A stretch of DNA of 64,000 nt from Acholoe squamosa (lineage: Eukaryota; Annelida; Polychaeta; Phyllodocida; Polynoidae). The notes beneath the pieces were generated by a model. It was given only the letters and a program-made list of their open reading frames with translations, was not told where the DNA came from and did not search any database. The translations under genes and the position numbers were made by a program. Where the stretch lies: positions 36,802,002 through 36,866,001 of the forward strand of contig OX439046.1 of NCBI GenBank assembly GCA_949317995.1, given 5' to 3'. Below are positions 29,541 to 37,370 of the stretch, in pieces; positions within the stretch are counted from its first letter, which is position 1, and each line of letters opens with the position of its first letter.

Positions 29541-30821
29541 TTATATTTTTTTCTCAGGTGAACAAACTATTCCCAGTTCCTCTAAAACTTGAAAAACTGT
29601 TTTGGATGGATTGTATGCTCCACCTTTGTAGCTGAAGCTGACTTTGGTGCAATCTTTTTTCACCCCATTGTGTTGTTTCAAAAGGAAGCTACGAGTGAAA
29701 ACTTTATGACACTTTTCACAGGGGTACATTTTACCATACAGTCCCATGTTAGTTATTAAACTTACATGGTTTCTGTGTAAGTTCAAGTTCATGATTTTTT
29801 TGGATGAACACATGTTTGACCTTATAATTTTAGGTCGCCCCTTTCTTTTACCAAAAGAGGGAAGGTAAAAAATTCTTATGTTAACTTCAAACATTTTTTC
29901 TAACCTGTCTAAATCTTTTATGTTAACACCCTCAAAAGTCTCCTTGTTCACCCCTGGATAGGCTTCAAGGAAAAGCTCTTGAGTTTTTTCTAAAGATTCA
30001 TACAGGAAGAAAGACAGACATCTAAAGAAACACAAGTTGTCCTTGTACGCCCTTTTGGTTTTAGGGTCTCTGTGAAAGTGTTGCATTCCTCTTTGTCTTA
30101 AACCTGGTGGAACAGTTTTCATTTTACCTAAAAGATATTCTCCTCCCGTAGCCCTTATGAGTGTGATGTTGGCGTTCACGGTGCCTATTACACTCCATTT
30201 AGTAGAGGGTCTTTGAGTGTCTTCTTTAATGTTGTTTTCTATTAAATCTAAACACTCTGCAAAGTCTTTGTCGTCCCTTATAAAAATGTAAGGGTCTCTA
30301 TGACTTTCACTGTCATAGAACAAAGACGAGTTGTTGGCAGAAGCATGAAAGTACATGACTTTCTCTTCTTCTTCCTCCTTAGAGGCAGACAACAACCTTC
30401 CAAAAGAGACAGCCACTTTGTAAGCCATAACTTGATTTCTATGAATAGAGGTAAGCGCCTCTATTACCTGTTTGGCTCCCAAGTCTTTGTTAAAACTTGT
30501 CATTCTAACGTTGAAAATGGACTGAAGCTTACCAAGCACAGCCAAACCTGAAGCTATGGACTTGAAGTTGTCACGGTAACTGCTTTTATGCAAAGAATTT
30601 TTTTCTATTTCTTTTGGAAGTTCTAAGCTGTCGGAAAAAGTTTCTCTTCTACAAGAATCTGAGTTACATAAAGTTTTTCCACTGTTTTCTACAGTGACCA
30701 AACGTGGAGGTCTAGGGGTGTTACACATTGGACAGTTGACGGTGTAAAGTTGTTTTACCTTTTTGGGCGGCATTTTTTTTAAGGTTTCTTTTTCTTGTTT
30801 CACTTTATGTTTAATATACAA
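29541..30821 (-). CDS. Polinton polB N-terminal ORF, zinc fingers and OTU-like core
   Basis: The 426-codon frame starts within a Lys-rich leader; the likelier start is MPPKKVKQ at about 30773. It has an N-terminal CPMC...C cluster, then a long helical region. Around residues 265-365 the pattern is KDNLCFFRCLSFFLY, followed after 80-90 residues by HRNHVSLI, which resembles the Cys and His blocks of OTU-type cysteine proteases. A C2H2-like finger follows (CEKCHKVFTRSFLLKQH). This arrangement is characteristic of the front part of Polinton polB. Whether the OTU-like core is catalytic cannot be told from sequence alone. Confidence 0.85.
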   Translation of the reverse strand: MYIKHKVKQEKETLKKMPPKKVKQLYTVNCPMCNTPRPPRLVTVENSGKTLCNSDSCRRETFSDSLELPKEIEKNSLHKSSYRDNFKSIASGLAVLGKLQSIFNVRMTSFNKDLGAKQVIEALTSIHRNQVMAYKVAVSFGRLLSASKEEEEEKVMYFHASANNSSLFYDSESHRDPYIFIRDDKDFAECLDLIENNIKEDTQRPSTKWSVIGTVNANITLIRATGGEYLLGKMKTVPPGLRQRGMQHFHRDPKTKRAYKDNLCFFRCLSFFLYESLEKTQELFLEAYPGVNKETFEGVNIKDLDRLEKMFEVNIRIFYLPSFGKRKGRPKIIRSNMCSSKKIMNLNLHRNHVSLITNMGLYGKMYPCEKCHKVFTRSFLLKQHNGVKKDCTKVSFSYKGGAYNPSKTVFQVLEELGIVCSPEKKI

Positions 30822-31002
30822 ACTTATAACTAAAACCTAACCTAAGTATACATGGAGTACATATAGAACTTAAACCTACACTGGGCTATGTTGACTAAAG
30901 ACGGAGTACATTTAAATCTAACTACAAATTAGCTGATATACATGATAATGTAAAAGCACTAAACAAGGAGCTGTTGACCAGACACTATACAAAGTTGACC
31001 AC

Positions 31003-32475
31003 TTACCCAGAGTAGAAATCGGTCGTTTCGTCTAGGAAGGGACCAACTCGTGATTTTATGTCCTCCAGAATGAAGGGGGACACAGTGTGTCTGCAGTGTG
31101 TGGCTAAGGGGGGCATCCTGAAGCTGGAAGACACCGAGGCATTCATCTCCTCCACGTAGCTGGTTGTTCCTATGTGAACTTTAGGAGTTCCCTTGTACAA
31201 GTTTACCAGGATCATAGCCCGGCCTCCACTGGGGTCGGTGCAGTCTTGGTTCAAGGACAACAAAAGATTATCCACCTTCCTCTCTCCAAGGGCAGCTAGG
31301 CGGTGTAACTCCTTGTACTTTCCTAGGATGCACTCTATCTGGTCCACTAAGTTCCTGAATTCACGCGCCTCTAGGTTTAAGCACCGCTCGTAAGGTTTGT
31401 CAAGGTAGGTCCTCAAGCACACTCCCCTGATGCTAGGTTCCCTGTATATTTCTATGCAGGCGTTGTTATCCCCTTCCGGATAAAAAACTTGGTCGGGGGC
31501 AGGTGACTTTTCTTGGAAACCAAATCGAGCAGGCCATTTTTTTGCCACCAGAGGCACTGACCTAAAGCCCACAAGCTTGCTGGAAGAACTGGGGGCAGTG
31601 CCCTCCCCAAACTTTTGCCTGTGTGACTTGTCTTTAGAAGAAGGAACACCTGGGACAGAACCAATTGGCTCGGCACCATAGGATGAAGTCGCTGGGGAAA
31701 CTGAAGCAGGGGTAGAGACAGGGGTTTTCTTGTGGTAGGCGCGCTTCTGTCTTTTTTTCTTAGGCTCCCCTTCTCTCTCACTGTAACAGTTTCTTTTTTC
31801 CGGCGGGCTTTTAAGAAGCAGCTCCTCTACCGGAACCGGGAGAGAGTACAGAGGAGAAGGGCCGGTCAAATCTATAACCTCTACCTGTGAATACCCCCCG
31901 CGGTGAGCAGGTGAAGGTGTCCCTTGTGTTAAGTCCACCACTTCTATGGGGTTGACTGCCGGTGATGAGGTTGTAAGGTCTATAACCTTTATTGGACTGA
32001 CCTGGGGAGAAGATTCCTCCGGAGTCACGGGCGAGTAAGAGGCGGACGTAGGTGCTTCAGTGGGGGGTTGGTAGTTCAAAGGTGCCGGGGGATTGATGTA
32101 TTCCCTGATGTCAAAATCGCCGTCGCCAGCTTCCTGAGGAGAGCGATCCCGGACGCGATCCAGGAAATCAGTGATTTCGCCATGAAGAGCTGCAAGAGTG
32201 GCTTCCTGTTCTCCTGCATCAGGCACTTCAGTTGGAAGCCGAGCAGGAGTTGCAGGTGGTTTATCAGCTGAGGCTGGAGAGGTAGGAGGAGGGGCGATGC
32301 CCGACGCCTTTTCCACTGTCTGTTTAGAAGAAGTAAAAGTCAGTGGAGCCAGTTTTTTAGCTCCTCCTCTCCTGACACTAAGTCCCGTCTTCATGCGACC
32401 AGGCATTGTTCTCCTTGAAGATGAAAGGGTGGCAGGGCTGGAAGGCGCAGGAGCAGGACGGCGAACAGCAGACAA
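31003..32475 (-). CDS. Polinton accessory protein with three SIMs and a PC4-like segment
   Basis: This 490-codon frame is intact. Residues 1-300 are Pro/Ser/Thr-rich and probably disordered. They contain three textbook SUMO-interacting motifs: IKVIDLT (162-168), IEVVDLT (177-183) and VEVIDLT (198-204), each followed by SP/TP-type residues, and a basic nuclear-localisation patch KKKRQKRAYHKK (239-250). Residues about 338-385 (ACIEIYREPSIRGVCLRTYL, then CLNLEAREFRNLVDQI) resemble the single-strand-DNA-binding core of the transcription coactivator PC4. The likely role is a nuclear DNA-binding factor that docks on SUMOylated host proteins; that is inference. It lies next to polB on the same strand, with its start facing the plus-strand genes across a 330-bp gap. 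Confidence 0.8.
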   Translation of the reverse strand: MSAVRRPAPAPSSPATLSSSRRTMPGRMKTGLSVRRGGAKKLAPLTFTSSKQTVEKASGIAPPPTSPASADKPPATPARLPTEVPDAGEQEATLAALHGEITDFLDRVRDRSPQEAGDGDFDIREYINPPAPLNYQPPTEAPTSASYSPVTPEESSPQVSPIKVIDLTTSSPAVNPIEVVDLTQGTPSPAHRGGYSQVEVIDLTGPSPLYSLPVPVEELLLKSPPEKRNCYSEREGEPKKKRQKRAYHKKTPVSTPASVSPATSSYGAEPIGSVPGVPSSKDKSHRQKFGEGTAPSSSSKLVGFRSVPLVAKKWPARFGFQEKSPAPDQVFYPEGDNNACIEIYREPSIRGVCLRTYLDKPYERCLNLEAREFRNLVDQIECILGKYKELHRLAALGERKVDNLLLSLNQDCTDPSGGRAMILVNLYKGTPKVHIGTTSYVEEMNASVSSSFRMPPLATHCRHTVSPFILEDIKSRVGPFLDETTDFYSG

Positions 32476-32805
32476 ACGTCAGAAAAGGTTTGATGAAGAT
32501 CAAGCAGCTCAAGCCTACTTTATAGTAACTATCCTGATACGATGCTGGGACGTTCCCTTGTCGTTCAGATAACGTACAACCACGTCCATGAGTCGTAGAT
32601 AACCGTGCTTTTCCATTCATAGTATGTTTTACACTTAGACAGTGTTGTTTTGGAAAAAAGTAAAAAGCTTAACTCAAATAAAAAAAACGTGATAACGCTC
32701 AGTCAACGTTCAGGGTGAGGCTTGTAAAACGAATCTTGTTGTTACCATTCTGTGATTAACGCAGACCATTCGTCATTTATCAGAACTAGCTTCTCTCAAG
32801 CAGAC
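32476..32805. promoter_or_regulatory. Divergent intergenic region of the Polinton
   Basis: Between the start of the minus-strand SIM protein (32475) and the plus-strand ORF starting at 32806. All left-arm genes run left and all right-arm genes run right from here, so it should hold both outward promoters. I see no clear TATA box. AT-rich tracts lie at 32640-32690. Confidence 0.45.
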
Positions 32806-33462
32806 ATGGCTAACTTTTGTCCTTTGCCTTTGTCTTTGACCGTAGGTCACAAAAGGGGTCAGGAGGTGTTTATTTCAGACATCAGGAGGGGCGTAGAAGA
32901 AGGTAAGGTGTGGGCTGTGTGGAAATTCTGTCCTGAAAATTTGAACAGGGATCTTTACATCCCTCCTAACTGTAACTTCAAACAATGCTTCTTGCACAAC
33001 CAAACCACTGCATTGGTTCCTAGTGGACCCTCTGTGAAAAAACTTATCTCAGAAAATGGGGAAAGTTTTTTTTCAGGTGTTCTTTTGGGACATGGTGCCA
33101 TGGTACACTTGATGTCGAGACATTCCATTTCCTCTGGAAGTTCAAAAAAATTCATTTCAGACAGACAAAAACCCTTTTTTCTAAGGGATCAACCTTTGGG
33201 GGGAGGGCCTGGTAATTCAGTTTTCATCGATTCTACTATGGTGAAGGCTTTAATTAAAGCCACTTTACTTCACCCAGACAAAATTACACACTCTTTAGGT
33301 TCAAAAATTTTCTATGAAAGAGGATTCAGGACAGAGATTGGACACAATTACCATGGATGCTGTCATGTTGTGAGAGTTATAACTGAAATAACTACCTCCC
33401 ATGAAAAAGGTCAGCTGAAGGTGGTAACAGCCTACCCCGTATCTAATTTTTGGTCCTCCTAA
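32806..33462 (+). CDS. Polinton accessory protein, possible RNase A-type toxin fold
   Basis: The 218 codons start from MANFCPLP (an upstream in-frame ATG at 32752 is also possible). The C-terminal half has GHGAMVHLMSRH (95-106), NSVFIDSTMVKALIKATLL (about 137-155) and ends CHVVRVITE...KGQLKVVTAYPV. A His block near the start, an F-x-D-x-x-x-A helix and a closing hydrophobic strand with TAYP are the layout of the bacterial CdiA RNase A-like toxin domain. The match is by pattern only and moderate at best. It is the first plus-strand gene and is not a core Polinton gene. Its stop codon overlaps an AATAAA signal at 33461. Confidence 0.5.
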   Translation: MANFCPLPLSLTVGHKRGQEVFISDIRRGVEEGKVWAVWKFCPENLNRDLYIPPNCNFKQCFLHNQTTALVPSGPSVKKLISENGESFFSGVLLGHGAMVHLMSRHSISSGSSKKFISDRQKPFFLRDQPLGGGPGNSVFIDSTMVKALIKATLLHPDKITHSLGSKIFYERGFRTEIGHNYHGCCHVVRVITEITTSHEKGQLKVVTAYPVSNFWSS

Positions 33463-33466
33463 TAAA
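33461..33466 (+). terminator. Polyadenylation signal of the accessory gene
   Basis: AATAAA overlaps the TAA stop of the 32806 ORF; a second candidate, AAAATAAA, follows at about 33475. Confidence 0.5.
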
Positions 33467-33697
33467 ACTGAACAAAAATAAACGATGATCCTCCAGGTAA
33501 GGCCCCTGGGCCAAACCCACCCTTCCACATGTTTTCCCCTCTTTTCAAAACGCTCAGGCACTGACCCTGACGTTTGTTTCGTCCTTGAGCAATAAATCAT
33601 TTCAGGAAAGTGCGATAAGGAAAGACTGACAGGTTTCCTATAAAGGTTAAACGGGGACTAAACCATCATTATTTGACACAACGACCTTCGCCCTACT

Positions 33698-34321
33698 ATG
33701 TCGCGTTACTCCCTGCAGCGTGTATTAGAACAACGTCACCCCGACGACACTCAAGTTCTGACATACGTGAGGGAAAGAAATGAAATTATATGTTGCTCTT
33801 CAATTTGTTTCAGGTACGTGTGCAAATACTTGAAAGAATGTGTTCTTCACCGGAAAAAATTATACTTAGTTTTTTCTTCAGTGGAATCAAGTTTTACATC
33901 CAAAGACAGAAAAACCTTGGGGAAAATGGTTTTGAGTCATAACTTGTTGAAATTTTCAGCGGTGGAAACCTTGGGTTATGCCCTGAAGCATGGAAGAAAG
34001 GGAAAGGGCCCACTGAAAAACCCCTTCCATTTGGAAGCATTGAAAGCGGCAGAAGAGCATCACGCCAAAGAAAATCCCCGCCTACTTAACCAGCGTCTTG
34101 ATTTCTTCATGTCTATTTTGGAACTTCTAGCTGAGTGCTTAGAAACCAAAACTTTGTTTTCCTCCTGCCCCATATTTCACATCCCATCATCATCCCTGGA
34201 TCGTTTCAGTGTAGAGGAGAAAGAAAAAGTTTGGTTTTATCTGGCTATGTGGTGCACCCAGCTTATCTCCCTTACTCACTGTTTTCACCACAATCAGCTC
34301 GCTTTACACTCAACATCATAA
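33698..34321 (+). CDS. Polinton accessory protein, unknown, helical
   Basis: The 207-codon frame is open throughout. It starts MSRYSLQRVLEQRHPDDTQV, is Lys/Leu-rich and probably all-helical, with seven cysteines and a C-terminal hydrophobic stretch (WFYLAMWCTQLISL). No NWGR, death-fold or LxCxE signature was found, so I do not assign it to Bcl-2 or viral oncoprotein families. It sits between the RNase A-like gene and the death-domain gene, in what looks like a block of host-interaction cargo. Confidence 0.6.
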   Translation: MSRYSLQRVLEQRHPDDTQVLTYVRERNEIICCSSICFRYVCKYLKECVLHRKKLYLVFSSVESSFTSKDRKTLGKMVLSHNLLKFSAVETLGYALKHGRKGKGPLKNPFHLEALKAAEEHHAKENPRLLNQRLDFFMSILELLAECLETKTLFSSCPIFHIPSSSLDRFSVEEKEKVWFYLAMWCTQLISLTHCFHHNQLALHSTS

Positions 34322-34389
34322 CAAATTTAAACGAACGAAGAACGATGTAACAGGCTTACCTAAACAGGGGGAAGGGAATGGAAAAAATA

Positions 34390-34626
34390 TATAGAATAGG
34401 GTAAAATAGGGTAGGATAATATAGGGTAGGGTAGGGTAGGGTAGGGTAGGGTAAAAATGGGTGGGGGTGGGTTTAAAAAACTATGGGGTGGGGGGGTGGG
34501 GGCACCCCTCAAGTATGGGGGGTTTGGGGCTTGTTGGCCCGGGCTGGCCACCCAAATAACCCACCTAACCCACCCACCCACCCACCTAAACCACCTACCC
34601 ACCTACCCTACCCTACCCTACCCTAT
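34390..34626. repeat. (TAGGG)n / (CCCTA)n inverted pair in the Polinton
   Basis: Plus-strand GGGTA repeats (about 34400-34452) are followed by G-rich runs (34457-34540), then CCACC/CCTACC runs and a (CCCTA)n block at 34600-34625, the inverse of the left block. The DNA can fold as a hairpin with about 150 bp of loop, and the G-rich strand could form quadruplexes. It lies just upstream of the death-domain gene, so it may affect its expression. It resembles telomeric repeat but with a 5-bp unit. Confidence 0.8.
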
Positions 34627-34717
34627 ATAAGTTAACTGTATGCTTTCTAGCCTGTCATAACCTACCTGCCTTCCTACCTGCCTACCTTACTTGCTGAACA
34701 CCTTTTTTTTGGTTGCT

Positions 34718-35347
34718 ATGGAGTTTCACCTTTCGGACAAGTTGTTATTCAAGATCAGTGAAAAAATATCGGAAAAAGACTACCCTCAATTAGGGGTTTA
34801 CTTAGGACTTAGACTAAGTTTAATGGATTACATGGAAAAAACACCGTCTCTTCGTTCTATGGGGAGAGAAATGCTTATTTCATGGAGCAGAAAGAACGTG
34901 CGTTGCAAGTGGATGGTATTGAGACATGCATTAAGTGACATAGGTCGTTACGATCTAACTGATTATTGTAGATGGTACATGGGATATTACAACGTAGTGG
35001 ACCATTGTGAAATACCTCCAGAACAGTGGAAAGTTGATACTTTGTTCGTCAACCTGGCAGACAAGTTAAAAATGCTTGACTGGAGGAAACTGGGAACTCA
35101 ACTTGGATTGACCGACCACGAACTTGACCTCATATCCACCCCTGTTCCAGGGAAAAAAGGTGTCACAAATCCTGTTTTCGAAGTTCTAATGGTTTGGAAA
35201 CATAGAGAAATATCTCATCCAAGCTGCCTTGTAGCCAGTCTAAACAACATGGGACTTTTTGACGTAGCTCTTTACGTGGAAGGTTTGAACGAGGGTTCTA
35301 CTGGTTTAAAAGAGGACGAGGTTGCTCCTTTGGTCACTTTGGTTTAA
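34718..35347 (+). CDS. Tandem death-domain protein carried by the Polinton
   Basis: The 209 codons start from MEFHLSDK (an in-frame ATG nine codons upstream is possible). Two death-fold repeats are visible. The first is about residues 5-84 (LLFKISEKISEKDYPQLGVY ... LISWSRKN ... LRHALSDIGRYDL). The second is about 107-190 (LFVNLADKLKMLDWRKLGTQ ... EVLMVWKHRE ... LVASLNNMGLFDVAL). The second shows the family hallmarks: a Trp before the KL.xxLGL helix, L-x-x-W in helix 5 and the closing helix ending in G-x-x-D-x-A. There is no enzymatic domain, so it is an adaptor-like protein. Death domains work by pairing with host death domains in apoptosis and innate signalling, so it may act as a decoy or hub. 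It ends 13 bp before the ATPase start, so it is embedded in the element, not a later insertion. Confidence 0.8.
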   Translation: MEFHLSDKLLFKISEKISEKDYPQLGVYLGLRLSLMDYMEKTPSLRSMGREMLISWSRKNVRCKWMVLRHALSDIGRYDLTDYCRWYMGYYNVVDHCEIPPEQWKVDTLFVNLADKLKMLDWRKLGTQLGLTDHELDLISTPVPGKKGVTNPVFEVLMVWKHREISHPSCLVASLNNMGLFDVALYVEGLNEGSTGLKEDEVAPLVTLV

Positions 35348-35360
35348 GATATCGTCCAAC

Positions 35361-36050
35361 ATGGATCACAAGGAAAAGGAGATCATTTTTGACCCACGTC
35401 TACAAAGCCCCTTCACAATGATCATAGCTGGACCTACTTCTTGTGGAAAAAGTCAACTTGTTTTCAAGTTGATTAAAGGTGTAGACGAGCTTGTAACTCC
35501 AAAAATACACGACATATACTACTGCTACAGTCAATGGCAAGATGGATTCGACGAAATGGTGAAGTTGGGGGTTAAGTTCAACAAAGGTCTTCTTTCAGAA
35601 GACTTTTTGTTTGAGGATAAAAGAGACGTGACTAAACATGGACTGGTCGTAATAGACGATCTCATGGATCCCGAGTACGTTCCCACCATAATGAAACTTT
35701 TCACTGTGGGCTCTCACCATCGCAGTTTAAGTGTAATTTTTATTACTCAAAACTTGTTTTTCAACAATCCTGCCTTCAGAACCTTGAGCTTAAATGCACA
35801 CTACCTAGTTGTTTTTAAAAACCCTAGAGACATGAGTCAAATAGGGCACATCAGCAAACAGGCCTTTCCAGGACAGAAATCCTTTTTGACGGAGGTATAT
35901 AACTTAGAAACCAAAGAGAAACATTCATACATCCTATTGGACTTTAAGCAGAGCACACCTAACGAGCTTAGGGTAAGGAACAGCATAACAACTCCTTGGA
36001 ACACCTTGGTTTTCATTCCTCAAGCTTCAGCTTCGAAAAGAAAAAGATAG
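35361..36050 (+). CDS. Polinton packaging ATPase (FtsK/HerA, A32-like)
   Basis: Pumps element DNA into the capsid in virus-like Polintons. 229 codons from MDHKEKE. Walker A is IAGPTSCGKSQL (about 20-31), Walker B is LVVIDDLMD (about 95-103), and a sensor-like block SVIFITQNLF follows. Length and motif spacing are normal for the family. It is the first gene of the dense virion block, with only 1 bp before the next ATG. It looks intact. Confidence 0.95.
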   Translation: MDHKEKEIIFDPRLQSPFTMIIAGPTSCGKSQLVFKLIKGVDELVTPKIHDIYYCYSQWQDGFDEMVKLGVKFNKGLLSEDFLFEDKRDVTKHGLVVIDDLMDPEYVPTIMKLFTVGSHHRSLSVIFITQNLFFNNPAFRTLSLNAHYLVVFKNPRDMSQIGHISKQAFPGQKSFLTEVYNLETKEKHSYILLDFKQSTPNELRVRNSITTPWNTLVFIPQASASKRKR

Positions 36051-36051
36051 A

Positions 36052-36417
36052 ATGGTGACCAAAAGATCTGCTTCTGGAGGAAAATTTAAAACAATAAGGA
36101 AACATTACCACTTGTTGAAACACATATCCAAGTGTTCCTCGGCAGAGTGTTCCCACATTATCAAAGGTCTCAGCGATGAGGTCATTAGGTTGATGAGTCA
36201 AATTTGCGTCAACGTAATGAACAAAAACCTGTTGCGTAACGAGTCAGACGCAGTCAAACGTTTATCACCCTACAAGAAAGAACTCAAGTCAGTCACAAGG
36301 CACAAGGCTAGCGTTAAGCAGAAGAGGAAAACCTTTGAGCAAAAGGGTGGATTTCTGGGAACCATTTTGGGTCTGGCCTTACCCCTGATAACAGGTCTCA
36401 TAGGAGCACGTCGATAA
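36052..36417 (+). CDS. Small basic Polinton protein with hydrophobic C-terminus
   Basis: 121 codons: a Lys/Arg-rich body (KKELKSVTRHKASVKQKRKT) and a C-terminal hydrophobic segment GTILGLALPLITGLIGARR. Short basic proteins with such a tail are common next to the ATPase gene in Polintons and recall adenovirus core or membrane-lytic peptides. The exact role is not known. Intact. Confidence 0.7.
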   Translation: MVTKRSASGGKFKTIRKHYHLLKHISKCSSAECSHIIKGLSDEVIRLMSQICVNVMNKNLLRNESDAVKRLSPYKKELKSVTRHKASVKQKRKTFEQKGGFLGTILGLALPLITGLIGARR

Positions 36418-36422
36418 AAATC

Positions 36423-37370
36423 ATGTCTTATTCAAGGATGGCCCTCGTAAGGGCGGATCTTGTTCCCCGAGAAAAAAGCCCTTCTTTTGTTAGTCCTTCC
36501 TCTCCTCCCCAGCCTGGACCTAGTGTTCAAGACCAGTACTACAGCACTCAACTTTTAAGAGAAGGTTTAACTCCTGATTCCAGCCTGGTTCAAGTCCTGA
36601 ACCACCTTCAAAGTAAAGCACATGAGGTGCTTAACTCTCCTAACCTCAAACTGAAGGAAAAGTTAAGACAGTACAATCAACTTATGATAAAGTCGGGAAT
36701 TTTAACTAAAAAAGCCAAGGCCTTAGGACAACGTAGGGAAGGTCCCTATCCTGGTCGAGCAGTAGGACAAGGCCCTGCAGGAGCAGCAGCAGCTAGGGGT
36801 GTGAACAATTCTTTAGAAGACACCGACGACGGCGACGACGATGACGACACTTTCACAGAGACTAGAGACGATCCACCACTTCCTGACGATTCAGACGGAG
36901 AGAGTGTAGACGAATTCAAAGGGGAGAAAGGATTTAAACCTCGTGCAAGAGACAACACAGAGGGTATGGACGCCGACATAAAAGAAAGAATACCCGCAAC
37001 TTACAGAACGACTGCTAAAAATCTCTACAGAGAATTATCTCGTCACGGAAGTCAAATTTTGAATTGGAACAGAGACGGAGAAATATATGTTAACGGGGAA
37101 CGTGTGCCTGGAACTGACATAACAGATTTGTTAGCTTTTGCTGCCCGACCAAAGTCTTTGAAAAAGGACCAACCTAAAGGAAGCCAGGTTTTCATGAGAG
37201 CAGTTAAAAGGCTGAACCCCACCTTAAAATTTGTCAAAAACAAGTCGGCTTTTGCAGGGCACAGTCCTTCCTTTGCTGCCAGTCCCTTGAAAAGAGCTTC
37301 CCCTATAAAGAAGAGGAAAGTAAGTCAAAAAGGAACTGGACGTAAGTTTATATGGCGCACAAGGCTTTGA
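36423..37370 (+). CDS. Polinton structural protein with an acidic middle
   Basis: 315 codons. The N-terminus is Pro/Ser-rich. The middle is very acidic (TDDGDDDDDTFTETRDD), and the C-terminal half has a conserved module (NLYRELSRHG, ILNWNRDGEIYVNGERVPG, DITDLLAFAAR, then GSQVFMRAVKRLNPTLKFV). This module recurs in Polinton proteins of unknown structural role. The tail is basic (SPIKKRKVSQKG). It overlaps the integrase start by 19 bp. It may be a virion assembly or DNA-condensing protein. Confidence 0.7.
   Translation: MSYSRMALVRADLVPREKSPSFVSPSSPPQPGPSVQDQYYSTQLLREGLTPDSSLVQVLNHLQSKAHEVLNSPNLKLKEKLRQYNQLMIKSGILTKKAKALGQRREGPYPGRAVGQGPAGAAAARGVNNSLEDTDDGDDDDDTFTETRDDPPLPDDSDGESVDEFKGEKGFKPRARDNTEGMDADIKERIPATYRTTAKNLYRELSRHGSQILNWNRDGEIYVNGERVPGTDITDLLAFAARPKSLKKDQPKGSQVFMRAVKRLNPTLKFVKNKSAFAGHSPSFAASPLKRASPIKKRKVSQKGTGRKFIWRTRL

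Noticed and set aside
29199-29561. Plus-strand frame over polB
   Set aside because: It is the antisense shadow of the polymerase gene.
33698-34321. Bcl-2-like or LxCxE oncoprotein in the Polinton
   Set aside because: No NWGR block and no LxCxE motif in any Polinton ORF here; left as unknown.
34390-34626. Interstitial telomere
   Set aside because: The unit is TAGGG (5 bp), the array is short and faces its own inverse, so a telomere remnant is unlikely.
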